Source: Collybia mongolica
Lineage: Eukaryota > Basidiomycota > Agaricomycetes > Agaricales > Clitocybaceae
Assembly (NCBI GenBank): GCA_013420905.1
Contig: JAAXNY010000016.1
Span: 682,001 to 746,000, forward strand
Direction of reading: 5' to 3'
Length of the DNA stretch: 64,000 nt
A program made the translations under genes and the position numbers. The notes beneath the pieces were generated by a model. The model saw nothing but the letters and a program-made list of their open reading frames with translations, made no database searches and was not told the origin of the DNA. Shown in pieces: positions 1 to 12,843 of this stretch. Numbering within the stretch: position 1 is the first letter of the stretch; every line of letters starts with the position of its first letter.

Positions 1-664
1 TTTATGGACAGGTGGGGAAATTTGGTATGAATGCATCAAACACAGAAGGTATTTCGCCTGTAGGTACATAAGCAGTGTCCAACATGGATACTAACTGTTG
101 GCGCCCTTGGATCCGTTTTCGGTAGAGCTGGCAAAGATGCTGCGTGTTTCAAGACTTCAAGTGATGCGGTCTTAGCCGACTCAATCCGGTTGGAGCTGAG
201 CAAAGAGCTCTGAACCCGTTGAGCGACGGCGCACCTCTCTCCCTTAGGTCTTCCACGAGTAAGGCTGTTCGAGTGAACTCCTAGAAGTAGAGGAAATTCG
301 GTACTTGGTCGATAATGGTGGCCAGTGGCAATCTGGCAATGAGTATACACGTTGATGCATGTTGATGACAAGAAAATATGTGCTCACGCAATTGTGAATA
401 CGCGGCCACGGCGAATCTGCTATGCTATCGTGTACTCATGTCGCATAAAATCACATTTTATATATTTCTCTTCAATACTGGAATCGTACCACATTGTTTA
501 TACTCCTTCAAGACGCCATCGAAATTTTATATAAGAGAAACACAGATTTGAGCTTCAGCAAACATACGAGTGAGAAAATTGGGCCGATACTCCCGATCCG
601 GTCATTCGCCACACTACTGTATATCGTCACAACTCACCTCTTGCACCCAACTATTTCGGGTTTT
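1..664. other. 5' intergenic region; possible gene end at left edge
   Basis: No gene can be assigned. The minus strand is open from 371 to 36, and part of it reads like plausible protein, so it could be the last exon of a gene running off the left edge; no family is recognised. The right part of the stretch is the promoter and leader of the flavin oxidoreductase gene that starts at 665. Confidence 0.3.
527..534 (+). promoter_or_regulatory. TATA box of the first old yellow enzyme gene
   Basis: The sequence TTATATAA lies about 130 bp upstream of the chosen ATG at 665. This is a normal position for a fungal TATA box with a leader of about 100 nt. It rests on motif and position only. Confidence 0.4.
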
Positions 665-2377
665 ATGGAACGAGGAGATACGAGGCTGGAAGATGGGGTA
701 TTCTCACCAATATCCCTCCCTTGCGGCCGTACAGTGCAGAACCGACTCGTCAAGGTGTGTGCTTCCCGTCAAGGTCAACGCCGACTGCGGGGATTCATCT
801 TATTCAGGTCTCAATGTACGAACATCTAGCGGACTTTCATGGGGGCCCTCCAAACGATTTTCACTACCACTTATACGCGAAATGGGCGCAATACAACTGG
901 GGAATGGTCTTCACGGGGAACGTGCAAGTCTCTGGTACCCATCTCACGCTTGGACGCGACCTGGTATTGCCAAAAGTCATCTCAAGGGACACTATAAGAC
1001 CGTTCAAGCAATTACTCACGTCTATCCGGGGGGTGTACAACTCGAACGGAACTCTCGCGATCATCCAACTCAGCCACTCAGGACGTCAATCTGCAAACAT
1101 CATTGGTGGCCGCCTACCCTTCCAGCAGCCTCTTGGACCCAGTTCTATTCGTGTCAAGGCTAAGAACGGCGGGTGGCTATCGGATCTAATACACGATTTT
1201 GCCTTTCAAACGCCGCACGAAATGTCGACGGCCGACATTGACGACGTAGTCGAGGCATTTGTGAAAGGAGCGAAGCTAGCGTTGGAGGTCGGGTTCGATG
1301 GTATAGAGCTGCACGCAGCACATGGCTGTAAGTCATCATCATACCTTACTATCCAAGCTTTGTCTCAAGAGAGAGGAAGAACCGTTTTAGATCTTCTCGC
1401 ACAGTTCATCTCACCCAAAGTATGAACATTGACATGAGGGGGTTTTTACTGACATTTTCTTTCAGTCGAATACGCGGACAGACGAATACTCAGCTCACCC
1501 AAACACGGCGCTTCGCTTGTTACATCGCATCATATCAAGTATTCGAGCTGTCATCCCTCGCGAGTTCGTACTGGGGGTCAAATTTAACGCTGCAGACTAC
1601 GCGGAATCCGATGAAGGCACCTCTCCCAATGCCGCTTCAGAACAAGAGGCCCGCGCCCTCGGCCATGTTACGACCATCGCCTCTTGGGGACTTGTGGATT
1701 TTGTGGAAATCAGTGGCGGTGATTACGAAAAGCCAGGTCCGGTCCTTACGAAACCTCGTTCGCTCAACAACTAACGCGCTATACCTGGCACAGCTTTCAT
1801 GGCTTCTGAACACCCCAAGTCCCTACGCCAGGCGCTGTTTGCGCGTTTTTCGAAACTAGCCGTCAAGGCTCTAGAGTCCTTACCCAGAGACGCGTCCTCC
1901 CAACCCCTGCCGCTTGTCCTCCTTACTGGTGGATTTCGGACCCCGGAACTACTCCACACGGCGCTATCCTCGAAGCATGCGCACTTGTTGGGCATTGGCC
2001 GGGCGGCCGTCCTTTCCCCTGATTTACCGGAACTTCTGCGAGAGGCGGACCCTTCTCAGTCCTCCTGGAACCAGCCATTCCGACCCGAGCCTGACCTGAG
2101 CACAAACTCCTACTGGCCTCGCTGGTTCTGGGGACGTGTACCTAGGATCCCTCTTGTAGGCGCTGGGGTGGGAACAGCATGGTATGTTGTGACAATGAGG
2201 CGGCTATCCACCCTTGAATCTAAGAAACATGGTTTGATGCCTATGGGGAGGCTAGGACAGTGCAACCACATAGGCGGCTTGGGTGCCTTGTTTTGGATGT
2301 GGATATGGGTCGATTGGAAGAAGGCAGCGTTATTGCTCTCTTTATTGATAGTCATTACTGGGATGGTGATCATGTAG
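665..2377 (+). CDS. Old yellow enzyme family NADH:flavin oxidoreductase with hydrophobic C-terminal tail
   Basis: FMN-dependent ene-reductase/oxidoreductase of the old yellow enzyme superfamily. Five exons fit: 665-754, 808-1327, 1391-1419, 1466-1736, 1794-2377, giving 497 aa. All introns are GT..AG and 46-63 bp, and the phases join without a break. The joins restore family motifs: NRLVK-V-S-MYEHLA near the start, ELHAAHGYLLAQFISPK near residue 200 (the His..His pair that binds the substrate oxygen), NTRTDEY just after, and LLTGGFRTPELL and GIGRAAVL of the FMN phosphate-binding part. After the barrel come two hydrophobic stretches (about residues 430-450 and the last 17 residues, AALLLSLLIVITGMVIM), suggesting membrane attachment. 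It lacks the PxCxYS cysteine motif of the YqjM-type genes at 9885 and 17015, so it belongs to another subfamily. Exact substrate is unknown. Confidence 0.88.
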
Positions 2378-3179
2378 GTATACCCTATATATAATTTAGA
2401 TCGGAGTCCAGCCTAAACTCTTCGCATTAATAATAGATATTCGATTGAAGGTCCCTACATATTATACATAAAATCGACAACAAAGCAGAGTGAAAGCGAT
2501 AAACTCGTAACTAGACAAAGCAAAAATAATTCGAGCACATTACAAGTTGGTCCCTTGAGACCGTATCCACTTAAACACCTACGAGAAGGTTTGAGTTGAC
2601 ACGAGGCACAGCCTGGATGGCCAAAACGGACTCACTACGGGAACAACATCATCGTCTCCAAGGTACTCTCTAAAGGACGAAAAATCACCCGTATAATAAA
2701 GTCTTTCCTCTCGAAGGGCTATCTGGATTGGTGGACGACCTGGAAGTAGCCTTAGCGTGACACTACGAATAGTTATTATATGGACTCACTTCCATCGGGA
2801 TTTACCCATGTAACGCCGATCTCGCCCGTAGGGCTATCAAGAGTAAACTATGCAGTTGGAATTCAGAAAGATGTATTTTTTGCGAGAATGTAGGGTTGAA
2901 CGCACGACAGTCGTTTCAAGATAAACTGCTGAATTACGATCATGATATGGGATATCTCCTTCGGCGGCTAGAGAAATATATCAGCATTTCGTGTCAGCGC
3001 TCGCGAAATGAACGCACTAGAAAGGCGAGTATGTCGAGCCATGTGAAAGCTACGACGCGATTCAATGCTGAAAACAAGGCTTGTCAAGGAGAAACAGAAT
3101 CGTACTTTTTCTTCCCAAGACCCAGGGCCTGCCCGTAAAGCCCTGTGGTCACACACATGCGTTCATCGGAGTTCTGGAG
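2378..3179 (-). other. Unresolved 3' part of the small secreted protein gene, then intergenic
   Basis: On the minus strand a stretch near 2870-2770 reads SPTGEIGVTWVNPDGSES. This resembles the C-terminal region of the secreted-protein family whose first exons lie at 3746-3180. An in-frame TAG stands a few codons before it and a TAA just after, so either more introns exist or the gene end is broken. No other gene is seen. Confidence 0.3.
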
Positions 3180-3746
3180 TTAGATAAGCGGACATAGTAG
3201 CATGTCGCCTCAAGACTCACGATCGCATGTATCTCCATCAATGAGCCGGTTGTTTTATACCGATATTTTAATGCGTCACTGATTTTCTGGACCAGTCGGT
3301 GCCCGTTGAGATATCCGAGCAGCGGGCCAGCGACATTATCCTCATGGACGGCTATATATCCGGTGGACGACCTAAGGTATCATGAGGCGTCAGTTACAAG
3401 AATGGATCGTATGGCTCACTGGTTAGGTATCGAGAAGGGTGCTGTGATAATTTGCGTTTTGGTTGAAGCGCAAAGTAGCTCTGCAAAACAACGAGTACGC
3501 ACCCATTTTTCCTCCCATCCCCGTTCCAGCTTGCCCTGCCAGTTTCTTGGGAGGCTTTTTCCTCTGCGCGCGCGGGGGGATTGGCGGCATGCCTAGCGCC
3601 TTACGCTGTGCGTTCCGCTGAACTTCGGCTGGAGTGTATCCATCGACGAGCTCAGCATTGTCGTCCTCGAGTTGTGATGCGATTGAAGAAGTAATCAAGG
3701 TCGTAAAGAAGAGGAGGAAGGATACTGCTAGATGAGTGATCCTCAT
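3180..3746 (-). CDS. Small secreted protein, first two exons
   Basis: Starts at ATG 3746 on the minus strand with a clear signal peptide (about 24 residues, hydrophobic core LAVSFLLFFTTLITSSIAS). A linker containing YTPAEVQRNAQRKALGMPP and basic KKPPKK follows. Exon 1 is complement(3499..3746). A GT..AG intron of 127 bp (3372-3498) leads to exon 2, which reads GYIAVHEDNVAGPLLGYLNG and ends near 3180 or at a further intron. I recall similar agaricomycete secreted proteins with a Pro/Arg-rich linker followed by a GYIxV..LGY core; they have no known function. The 3' end is not resolved (see 2378-3179), and the gene may be broken there. The signal peptide is clear, the full model is not. Confidence 0.5.
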
Positions 3747-4908
3747 TCAGTTAACTTGGCTGGTTTTCAAAAAAACTTGCGGAGGTAAATCGGCGATCGC
3801 TCGTTCATCCGGCAGATGAGGGTCCGAAGTCCCACAGTCCAAACTCAACACCGCCACACCAACGTGCATGATTCGATTTCAAATCTACTTGAACTTGAAC
3901 TTCATTTCATTGCTTAAATCTAGACGTGTGGCCTATAACCTTGTTCAAATGTCAATATGTTAGTTTGGCGTAATCCTCTTAAAATCAACGTTTTCCTATC
4001 ATAGCTATATCCGGATCACCAATGCAGACCTTGTTGACCTTTTTTGACTCGCGCTCATACCGCTCTGAACCTCAACCTCCATTCTGTGTAACCGGACCTC
4101 AAAGGCTTAATCCTCGTACTTATATCACTCTCCATAGACCCGGGGTCGGCCCTCTCTGCTCCATGGAAATCTACGCGACGTATGGAAGGTTAATCAGGTG
4201 AGCATCGCTGAACTCTGATCCCATCAGATTCGCTCGTTGAAACTATATTTGTATTCACATAGGTCGTAGGTATCTGCTCCAACCGCAGTGGTAGCATAAC
4301 TCAAGCCTCGAGGGGTTCGGTCGTTCAACTTTCCATTTGACTTTAACAATGTCACCTAAATCCAGAATTTACCCCAAATGACAGAAGTTTTCTGAAGCCT
4401 GTATCCTCATCGACTACCACAATCAAAAACCGGGACCGCGTTATCGTCAGGCTAAGTGACAAAAGGAGAACCCTCTGATCAATTAGCAGAAAGAGGCTCT
4501 ACTTCGTTTCTTTTCTCCCTCTACCCACCATTAAACTCCGGAGGTTGATCATGGCAGCACTATGGCTCAACGACTTTCGAGGGGCTAAGAACTGAACTAG
4601 AATAATAGCCGTGCCCCACCCACCATGGGCTGTAACAAACACCATTCTTAGAAAGCCTGGAATATAGGTACAAATGACTGATCACATCGTCCGATGGTTC
4701 GTTATCTATCCGAAGGCCTTCCAAACGCGGATGAGATCGCAACTCGGCGTCGACGTCGGCTCAGGAAGAAGCAAAACATGAGGTGAAACGACCCTACCTG
4801 CAAATTCGTATAAATACAGATCTCTAGAAACATTTCTATACCAGTTACTCCGGGCTAAATCTCAGAAAGCCTGGAAGCCAGCGGTTTTCAACCCAACAAC
4901 GTGCTAAG
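3747..4908. other. Intergenic, no gene seen
   Basis: No coding signal is convincing in either strand. The last 100 bp carry the promoter of the DUF3455 gene at 4909; the left end is the promoter of the secreted protein gene on the minus strand. Confidence 0.4.
4809..4816 (+). promoter_or_regulatory. TATA box of DUF3455 gene 1
   Basis: TATAAATA lies about 95 bp before the ATG at 4909. Call based on motif and spacing. Confidence 0.45.
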
Positions 4909-5819
4909 ATGATGTTGAACGTATTACTCTCACTGGCTCTCGCTACTTCCACCTTCGCTCGTCCTAAGCCATTCACATCGAGATGTGATATCTCGAATGC
5001 TCAGATAAATCTACCGACAACGTCGCCTACTCTTGCTCCGCCAGCAAGCCACCCATCCTTCATTGCACTTTCTATCGGAACGCAAAATTATACTTGCACG
5101 AGTGCAGGGACATACGCGTACGATTCATCTTTTCGTTGTCATGCTGACAATATTGAGGCCCAGCTTCCAGGAATATCGGTGCCGTGGCAGAGCTATTTGA
5201 CCTTTCCTGCCTCTACAAAACCAAAGTCCAAGAGGCCGCTTATGCCCTTTGGAAAGCCGCACCGGCGTCTGTAACCCCCCAGATGATCATCGACCTTCTT
5301 CACACCTCGTCTTCCCCCCGTATCCTCGGTAAGTAGAACTCCGTCTTTATATGTGCGCGTCGCCAATCTTTGTATCCACAATATAGGTCAACACTACATC
5401 ATTCGTAACCCAATCACAGGAATAGGAGGGATCCCAAAATGGGATTTCAGCTCTCAGGGAGAACATAATGCTGATGCCTGGGTTCTTGCCGCTCCAGCCG
5501 GCGGCATACCTGCTCCGACGGGAGCCCAGGATGTTCCTTGGATCGCTTTGAATCGCGTTCAAGGCGCTCTCGCAGATCAGGTCTACAGAGTTGACACAAA
5601 AGGAGGTCAACCTGCTAATGCAACGGTGGGCAGACAATAATTTTATATCTACTTCGCTTGTCTAACATCGTCGATCGATGACAGTGTACCCCCGGGTCGC
5701 CAGTAATAACTGTTAGGTACTCAGCAAAATACTGTAAGCACAACGAAAAAAAAATCAATGATACTTAGGTTTAACTGAAATTGTATCTAGGGCTTTTCGG
5801 TGGATCTATCAAACAGTAA
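4909..5819 (+). CDS. DUF3455 secreted protein, copy 1
   Basis: Five exons fit: 4909-5117, 5171-5328, 5387-5625, 5685-5733, 5791-5819, giving 227 aa with no frame breaks. Residues 1-17 form a signal peptide (MLNVLLSLALATSTFA), so the protein is probably secreted. Family marks visible in order: CDISNAQI after the signal; FIALSIGTQNYTC; IGAVAELFDLSC; GQHYIIRNPITG; IPKWDF; a conserved VYRVDTKGGQP; and the C-terminal CTPGSP..VRYSAKYWLFGGS. This pattern is the fungal DUF3455 family, whose function is not known. Intron positions and phases are identical to the copy at 7506, and this fixed the splice sites of both. A second Met at residue 2 could also be the start. Confidence 0.85.
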
Positions 5820-7505
5820 GGTGATGCGAGGCCCTCGAGACGTATAATTAGTACCTGTCAATGAAGGAATATGCCCACCAACGTATCTTTTCTTTCTTCG
5901 AAGATGGAGAAGTATCAAATAATCTGATATGCCTGAGAATAATCTACCAGAGATTACGACCTAACTTGGGGTAGTTATACCCATGGCTCCCGAAGATGAG
6001 GCTTTGGCATGCGTTTTGACTGATAATTGATATTTTATTCTGATGATCAATAATTGGAGAGGGAAAGTTGAGTGATTCATCCTGGCGTATACTACATACA
6101 TTAACATTAATATACTGGTATGTTAACTCTGCAAATGTTAATATTACTTGGTCATTGTATTTATTTACTTACCATCCCTGAAAATATCAAACGGAATTAC
6201 TCAGAGTCGCGTCTAATCACGTGACTCTCTCTGATTCCATTTCCCGGACAACCACCTCGCTTCTGGCCATCATGATATGCGACTGACATACGCTGCTGTA
6301 CATGTGCGACCCCCGCTGCCATGAAATCTTTGCCTTACAAAGAGACCCAAACCTCGAGAACATTCACCTTAGACATCCCGCGCCCATTTCCCAAGCAGCC
6401 ACAGGAATGTCAGTCTTTTTTTGACATCAATGACTCTCATTGGCGGAATCAAGCCTACCCAACATTGTTCGACAGCCGCAAAGGCTATGCATCATCTCTT
6501 TATTCCAAATATAGTCCCATACGTTGTCTGTGTTCATGAGAGACTGTCGCGAAAATGTCTTCACGACGAACATGGGAACCTACACAGAAGGCCCTCCTGT
6601 AGGGGCATCATTTATTATTGACGATTTGGTGAGAGCCTTGTAAGAAACACGTTGACTTTTCTGGACGTGTTTCAAGAGCACTCCAAATTTCTCTACAATG
6701 TCTATCATTCATTTGGCATCGGCTCACATCGTGGCCTGTACAGCAATTTGATATCTCCAGTCAATGCCGCACACGCTCAAGTTTGAAGTCCATGTGGTCG
6801 GCGCATCTCGTTATTCTGTAGGACATACTCCCTCAAGAGTTATATTCAGACACGTGACTTTATAGGATTCCTTTGTTGTTTCACTGCGACCGTGCCAGCC
6901 CTTTTTGCAGTCAAAAGGCTCGTGTAGTCAACTAGCCTTTTCTGCTTCGTTTTCACCACGTGTTCTTGAGGGGAAAACGATGCCGCCGTTGCAGTGTTTG
7001 AGGTTCGAGAAGTGGGGTCATAATCTTCCCCCAAACAATCCCACAGACACAACAGGTTCGTGATATGTCAACATTTTGTGAGAATCAAGTACGTTATCTA
7101 CAGAAACAGAACTGGGTTGAAACATTAGGGAATTTCTGGCCTCAATTCTGTACCTCGGATTCCCCTGGGCACGTAAGAGCCGCATGCCGCTGTCACAGAA
7201 ATACGGTTGTTAGGGCATTTATTAACATGGACATGGTTAGTGAAGCCCTGAACCTTGGAATGTACGATCGAGGGCATGAAAATGCCAAAGAAAATTTTTT
7301 GTGACCTATGACATCCTCTCATCATAGATATGTACCAAACACGCCGATCAATCGTTGACCTCTGGCTACATTTGGTTGTACCGAGCCCAGGCCAGGACGC
7401 CCGGGAAAACTATGCTTTGAGGAAACACATAAAAGGCCATAAAAGTGGCTAGAACGACCAAAAATCCAGTAACTTCCTATTCTCTTCACAATAAAAAACG
7501 TTGAA
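5820..7505. other. Intergenic between the DUF3455 copies
   Basis: About 1.7 kb with no supported gene. Short open frames on both strands (for example 6321-6539 +, 6846-7052 -) show no family motif and no consistent splicing. No further DUF3455 remnant was found. Confidence 0.4.
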
Positions 7506-8418
7506 ATGTTGGCAACCACACTCCTTTCTCTAGCTTTCGCGACTGTCGCATTTGCTCTCCCTAATGTGAAGCACTCGTGTGACATCTCGGAGGCCAAGAT
7601 GTCTCTGTCCACACCACAGAGTACGCTTGTCCCGCCGACAACCACACCTTCATTTATCGCTGTTGCCATCGGCACTCAAAACTATACCTGCAGTGCCTCA
7701 GGAACATACACGTAAATCCCCGGGTACATATATGACATGCTGCTTTCTAACGGCACTCTTGCTCCAGTAACGTTGGGGCCGTCGCCGAATTATTTGATAT
7801 GTCTTGTCTGTATAACACCCCTCTTTACTCGAAGATCCCAGACGGTGCCTACACATTGTGGAAATTAGCCCCTCCATCTCTACCGGCCCAAATGATAATC
7901 TCCATGCTCAGCTCTGCTTCTACTCCTGCTATCCTTGGTATGCTGACATTGGTAAAATCCTACGAATAGCAGCTAAACTCATCCATCACAGGACAACACT
8001 ACTACGTCCCGAACCCAGTCACGGGAACTGGTGTGAGCCCCAAATGGGATTTTACATCGCAGGGGGCATACAAGGGAAATACCGATGCTTTTATTATTGC
8101 CGCTAAATCAGATGGCATTGCCGCACCCAATAGTTCCCAAGATGTGGACTGGGTAGTATTGGATAATATCCAGGGATCTTTAGCGTCAGAAGTATATCGA
8201 ATTGATACTAGGGGCGGCCAGCCTCCGACTTCAGTAAGCATGCCCAAATTTGGGAACTTCACGTATCCTCACGTTACACCTTCTAGTGCAGTCCAGGCTC
8301 TCCTCCTATCGCTGTCAAGTACGCTGCCATGTACTGTAAGTCATTTTCCCAGCGCCATGCTCGAACTTTTACAGAAGTTATGTTTTTAGGGCTCTTCGGC
8401 GGATCGGTGAAGAAATAG
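7506..8418 (+). CDS. DUF3455 secreted protein, copy 2
   Basis: Paralogue of the gene at 4909 in the same direction, with the same five-exon layout: 7506-7711, 7768-7937, 7992-8233, 8287-8335, 8390-8418 (231 aa). It has a signal peptide (MLATTLLSLAFATVAFA), then CDISEAKM, FIAVAIGTQNYTC, NVGAVAELFDMSC, GQHYYVPNPVTG, PKWDFTSQGAYKGN, DVDWVVLDNIQG, VYRIDTRGGQP and CTPGSP-like CSPGSPPIAVKYAAMYW. The last intron splits the Trp codon (T|GG) in both genes. All phases join. Role unknown; extracellular location is inferred from the signal peptide. Confidence 0.85.
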
Positions 8419-9884
8419 TTAGGGTAATTGAGGATATCTCCATGAAATCTGGGTAAATTTAGAACCTTCCTGATGTCAAGAATAAAATTGTACCCGGCGG
8501 TTTCTAATCATAGGCATCCTCTATTATGTTTGCTCACAGAAAACGTATCGGCGCACTGATCATGATGGGGTTTCGGGGTGATGATCGGTGGGCATTAGAC
8601 AGGAATACCCAACAGTGTGATCCTTTCTGTTCATCAGCATCCATCGGATAACAAAATTTTTTGGTACTTGTATCGACTGGTACGTCCTTCTCAAATGGAA
8701 TATATCACTGTTTCGACTTGTTACGGTCTGGGTAGATCTCAATTACAAGCGTTTTTTTGGCGTTGCAAAGAGGAGCGATAAGATAAGATTAGATTCATGC
8801 GTGGGAATTGAATTGGGTTGGTTGTGCCAATTTTTTTTTTCATTTTTTTTTTTTTCAACCACCAGCTCAAAAGCCACGAAGCTCACTCCACACAAGATCA
8901 TTTCTCTGGAAATATCTCTTTTCGTGAGCGGGCTAAGGTCTGAGTATGCTATTCTCCCTCGATTGGCTCTTGCTGGGCCTGGCTTTAATAGCTAAACGAC
9001 GTACCAGAAATACAGCCTGCTCTTTCGACTTACGACCCCAAGATCCTACATCAGGGGAGGGTATGGAAGATGCCGGGCTTTGGCAAATGTCGTGGAGAGC
9101 GGGCGAGGGATTCCGATCTACTTGGTGCCCGTCACCCAGAAAAGATCCATCGTCCTTCAGTGCACTTCGTGGCTCGTGGTCCTGGCCATGTAACTCGATT
9201 CAGACTACTCTTTTGCTGGTGCCTTTTCCACCCTTTTTTTGGAATGTTTTCAACCTTCGTGGTTCTTTCTTGCGAGTACCAGTATCTCACTTGGATTCAG
9301 GTAGGTGAACAGATTATTTATCGGTTACAGAATGAGCTGCTTATCAACCTTCTTTTCCACCCATCTGTAGATGTCATCAATCCGTGTAGTTTTGTTAGCT
9401 CTATCAAATCCCCTTTTTTGAGATTGACAATCCATAAGGCGTGCCCAGATTCAATTCGGGCCGCGTACTCCTGATCAGGAGATCTTCGATTGCAAATCTT
9501 CCTGCTGAAGTGGCTCAAATAAACCACTGAAGGTCATTATAATTCCAATGTACCTTAATGTATTCTCAAATAAAACATATCTTTCGAACCTAGTCCTACT
9601 TTATTGGCTTCCTTGGCCTCATGAGAAGCCCTCATCTTAGCACATGTTTCTCTTTTTTTTCTCATTCAATGTTTTCTTGGCTCCGTTTCCTTCCCAGATG
9701 ACGCCGTTTTTGATGGATCAAAACTGCTGACTGAACCGTTCTGGAAATTTTTATAGTCAGCAATAGTCAGCAGACCGGTTATTTTCATAGCCAGTGTCTC
9801 CCCGCGTTATTCGCTGAACGCGTTCAGAAAACTCTATATAACCTGATGGTCGGGGCCAAGGATGGTAACAACGATCTCCCACCC
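8419..9884. other. Intergenic, no gene seen
   Basis: About 1.5 kb with homopolymer T runs (8829-8857) and only unsupported open frames (8946-9308, 9070-9474 on +). The right end is the promoter of the old yellow enzyme gene at 9885. Confidence 0.4.
9834..9841 (+). promoter_or_regulatory. TATA box deciding the start of the second old yellow enzyme gene
   Basis: CTATATAA ends five bases before an upstream in-frame ATG at 9846. That ATG would lie upstream of the expected transcription start, so the ATG at 9885 is the likelier start. Confidence 0.45.
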
Positions 9885-11305
<1,421 letters not shown>

Positions 11306-12556
11306 GAGACTGTAGACATAGAGTATGCACGGAACACGAAAGCCAGCTTCTACACAATGGGTTAGGCGGTCGTCATTTTGACTTGCTTGTTATTTTGGAT
11401 GATAACGGTGTACGTACCAGTACCGGTGACCTTTTGCTGTCCCCGGACGTTGTCAAACCTCGCATTTGTGGCCTTGCTTCCCTGAAAGATCTTCCTTCCC
11501 GTCAGAGCACCTTTTGCCTCGGTCCTTAAATCCCCACCCGATTTGGTGGGGGAGCTGTATCTGTATGCCCAGTTCTTTTGCAAATACCCACACCGTCCCT
11601 GGATTTCTAAAAAACTGTCTTCCGATGATAGTGATATCCGCTTGTCCTTTCCCTCGAACACCCTGCGCGGTCTGACCGCTTGTAATGACTCCCACCGAAC
11701 CAACTATCAACTCGGTCGAACTTAGCGATTTTAACGATATTTTAACATCGTGAGAGAAGGGAGCTTGATCCGCTGGTCCGCCTCTGATTTTCTGGGATGG
11801 GTGGTTTCCGCCAGTCAATGCGTCAAGGAAATCGACCCCGTGTGCGACGAGAATAGGTGGCGATTCTAACAGTGTCCTCGGACCGCCAAGAAGGTTCATT
11901 GGGCAAGGATTTTTCAGGCCCGTCGGTGGCGGAGATACTGGTGCACGAAGGGTTTGAGCTATGAGGATTTACGGGAAATAGGAGGGCCTACCGAAGGAAG
12001 AGAGGCATCTCGACAGGAATTACGGCACGAACCGCGTCGACGACTTGCAGAGTGAGCCTGGTATAGTTCTCAAAACTACCACCATAATCATCCTTGCATT
12101 TGTTGCTGATGGGACTTATGAATGAGTGTAAAAGATACCCATGTGCATTAAGAATCTCGATCACATCGAAAACTGCTTTGACAGCCCTCTTCGCGGTGTC
12201 TGTGAAGGCGCCTACAATCCTCATGATGCCTTCCTTGGTCAGCTGCTTCGGCTTGGAGTAAGACTCTTCATAGGGAATCGCTGACGGACCCCAAACATTG
12301 TCTGGCCAACCCCCAATCTCCTCAGAAGCGGTAGATTCACCTGATATCCAAGGAGCAATAGTGGAGGCCTTTCGCCCAGCATGTCCAATCTGTATACCTA
12401 ATTTTTTGGTTCTCGGCGTGTACAAATTCTACAATCATAGCAAGAGGCCCTATATGTGCATCGTCCATAATGCAGAGTCTTCGGGGGTGATGGAACCCTC
12501 AGGGAGAATAGCCGTGCTCTCGACGAACGAGAGTCCAGGGCCACGAGTGAAGATAC

Positions 12557-12728
12557 TGTTAGAAAGAGAAAGACCAAAGAAAAGAGAAGTTCCAGAAGTG
12601 TCCAGACGAAGCACCAGAATGACCACAACAGTTGTATTTGCAACAGTGCCCCTAAGTCTAGTCCAGGTGTCTCGGTGATGTGGCATTGAGCACGTGAGAC
12701 AAGAAGTCATGTGATACTAAATCTAACA
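12557..12728 (-). repeat. 3' LTR of the gag-only element
   Basis: Left copy of the 172-bp long terminal repeat, with TG..CA ends; preceded by the target duplication GATAC. Confidence 0.9.
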
Positions 12729-12843
12729 CTCCCACCTGATGAACGTGCACCTAACTAAAGAAGCTAAAACCTAATCAAAGAACTCCCACCTAATCTGAAA
12801 GGCTCCCACCCAATCCTAAAGGCTCCCACCCAATCAAAATCTC

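Noticed and set aside
8946..9474. Overlapping plus-strand frames upstream of the second old yellow enzyme
   Set aside because: No domain, and no splicing that joins them to the gene; composition not protein-like.
9846..9884. Upstream ATG as the start of the YqjM-type gene
   Set aside because: It lies five bases after the TATA box, before any likely transcription start.
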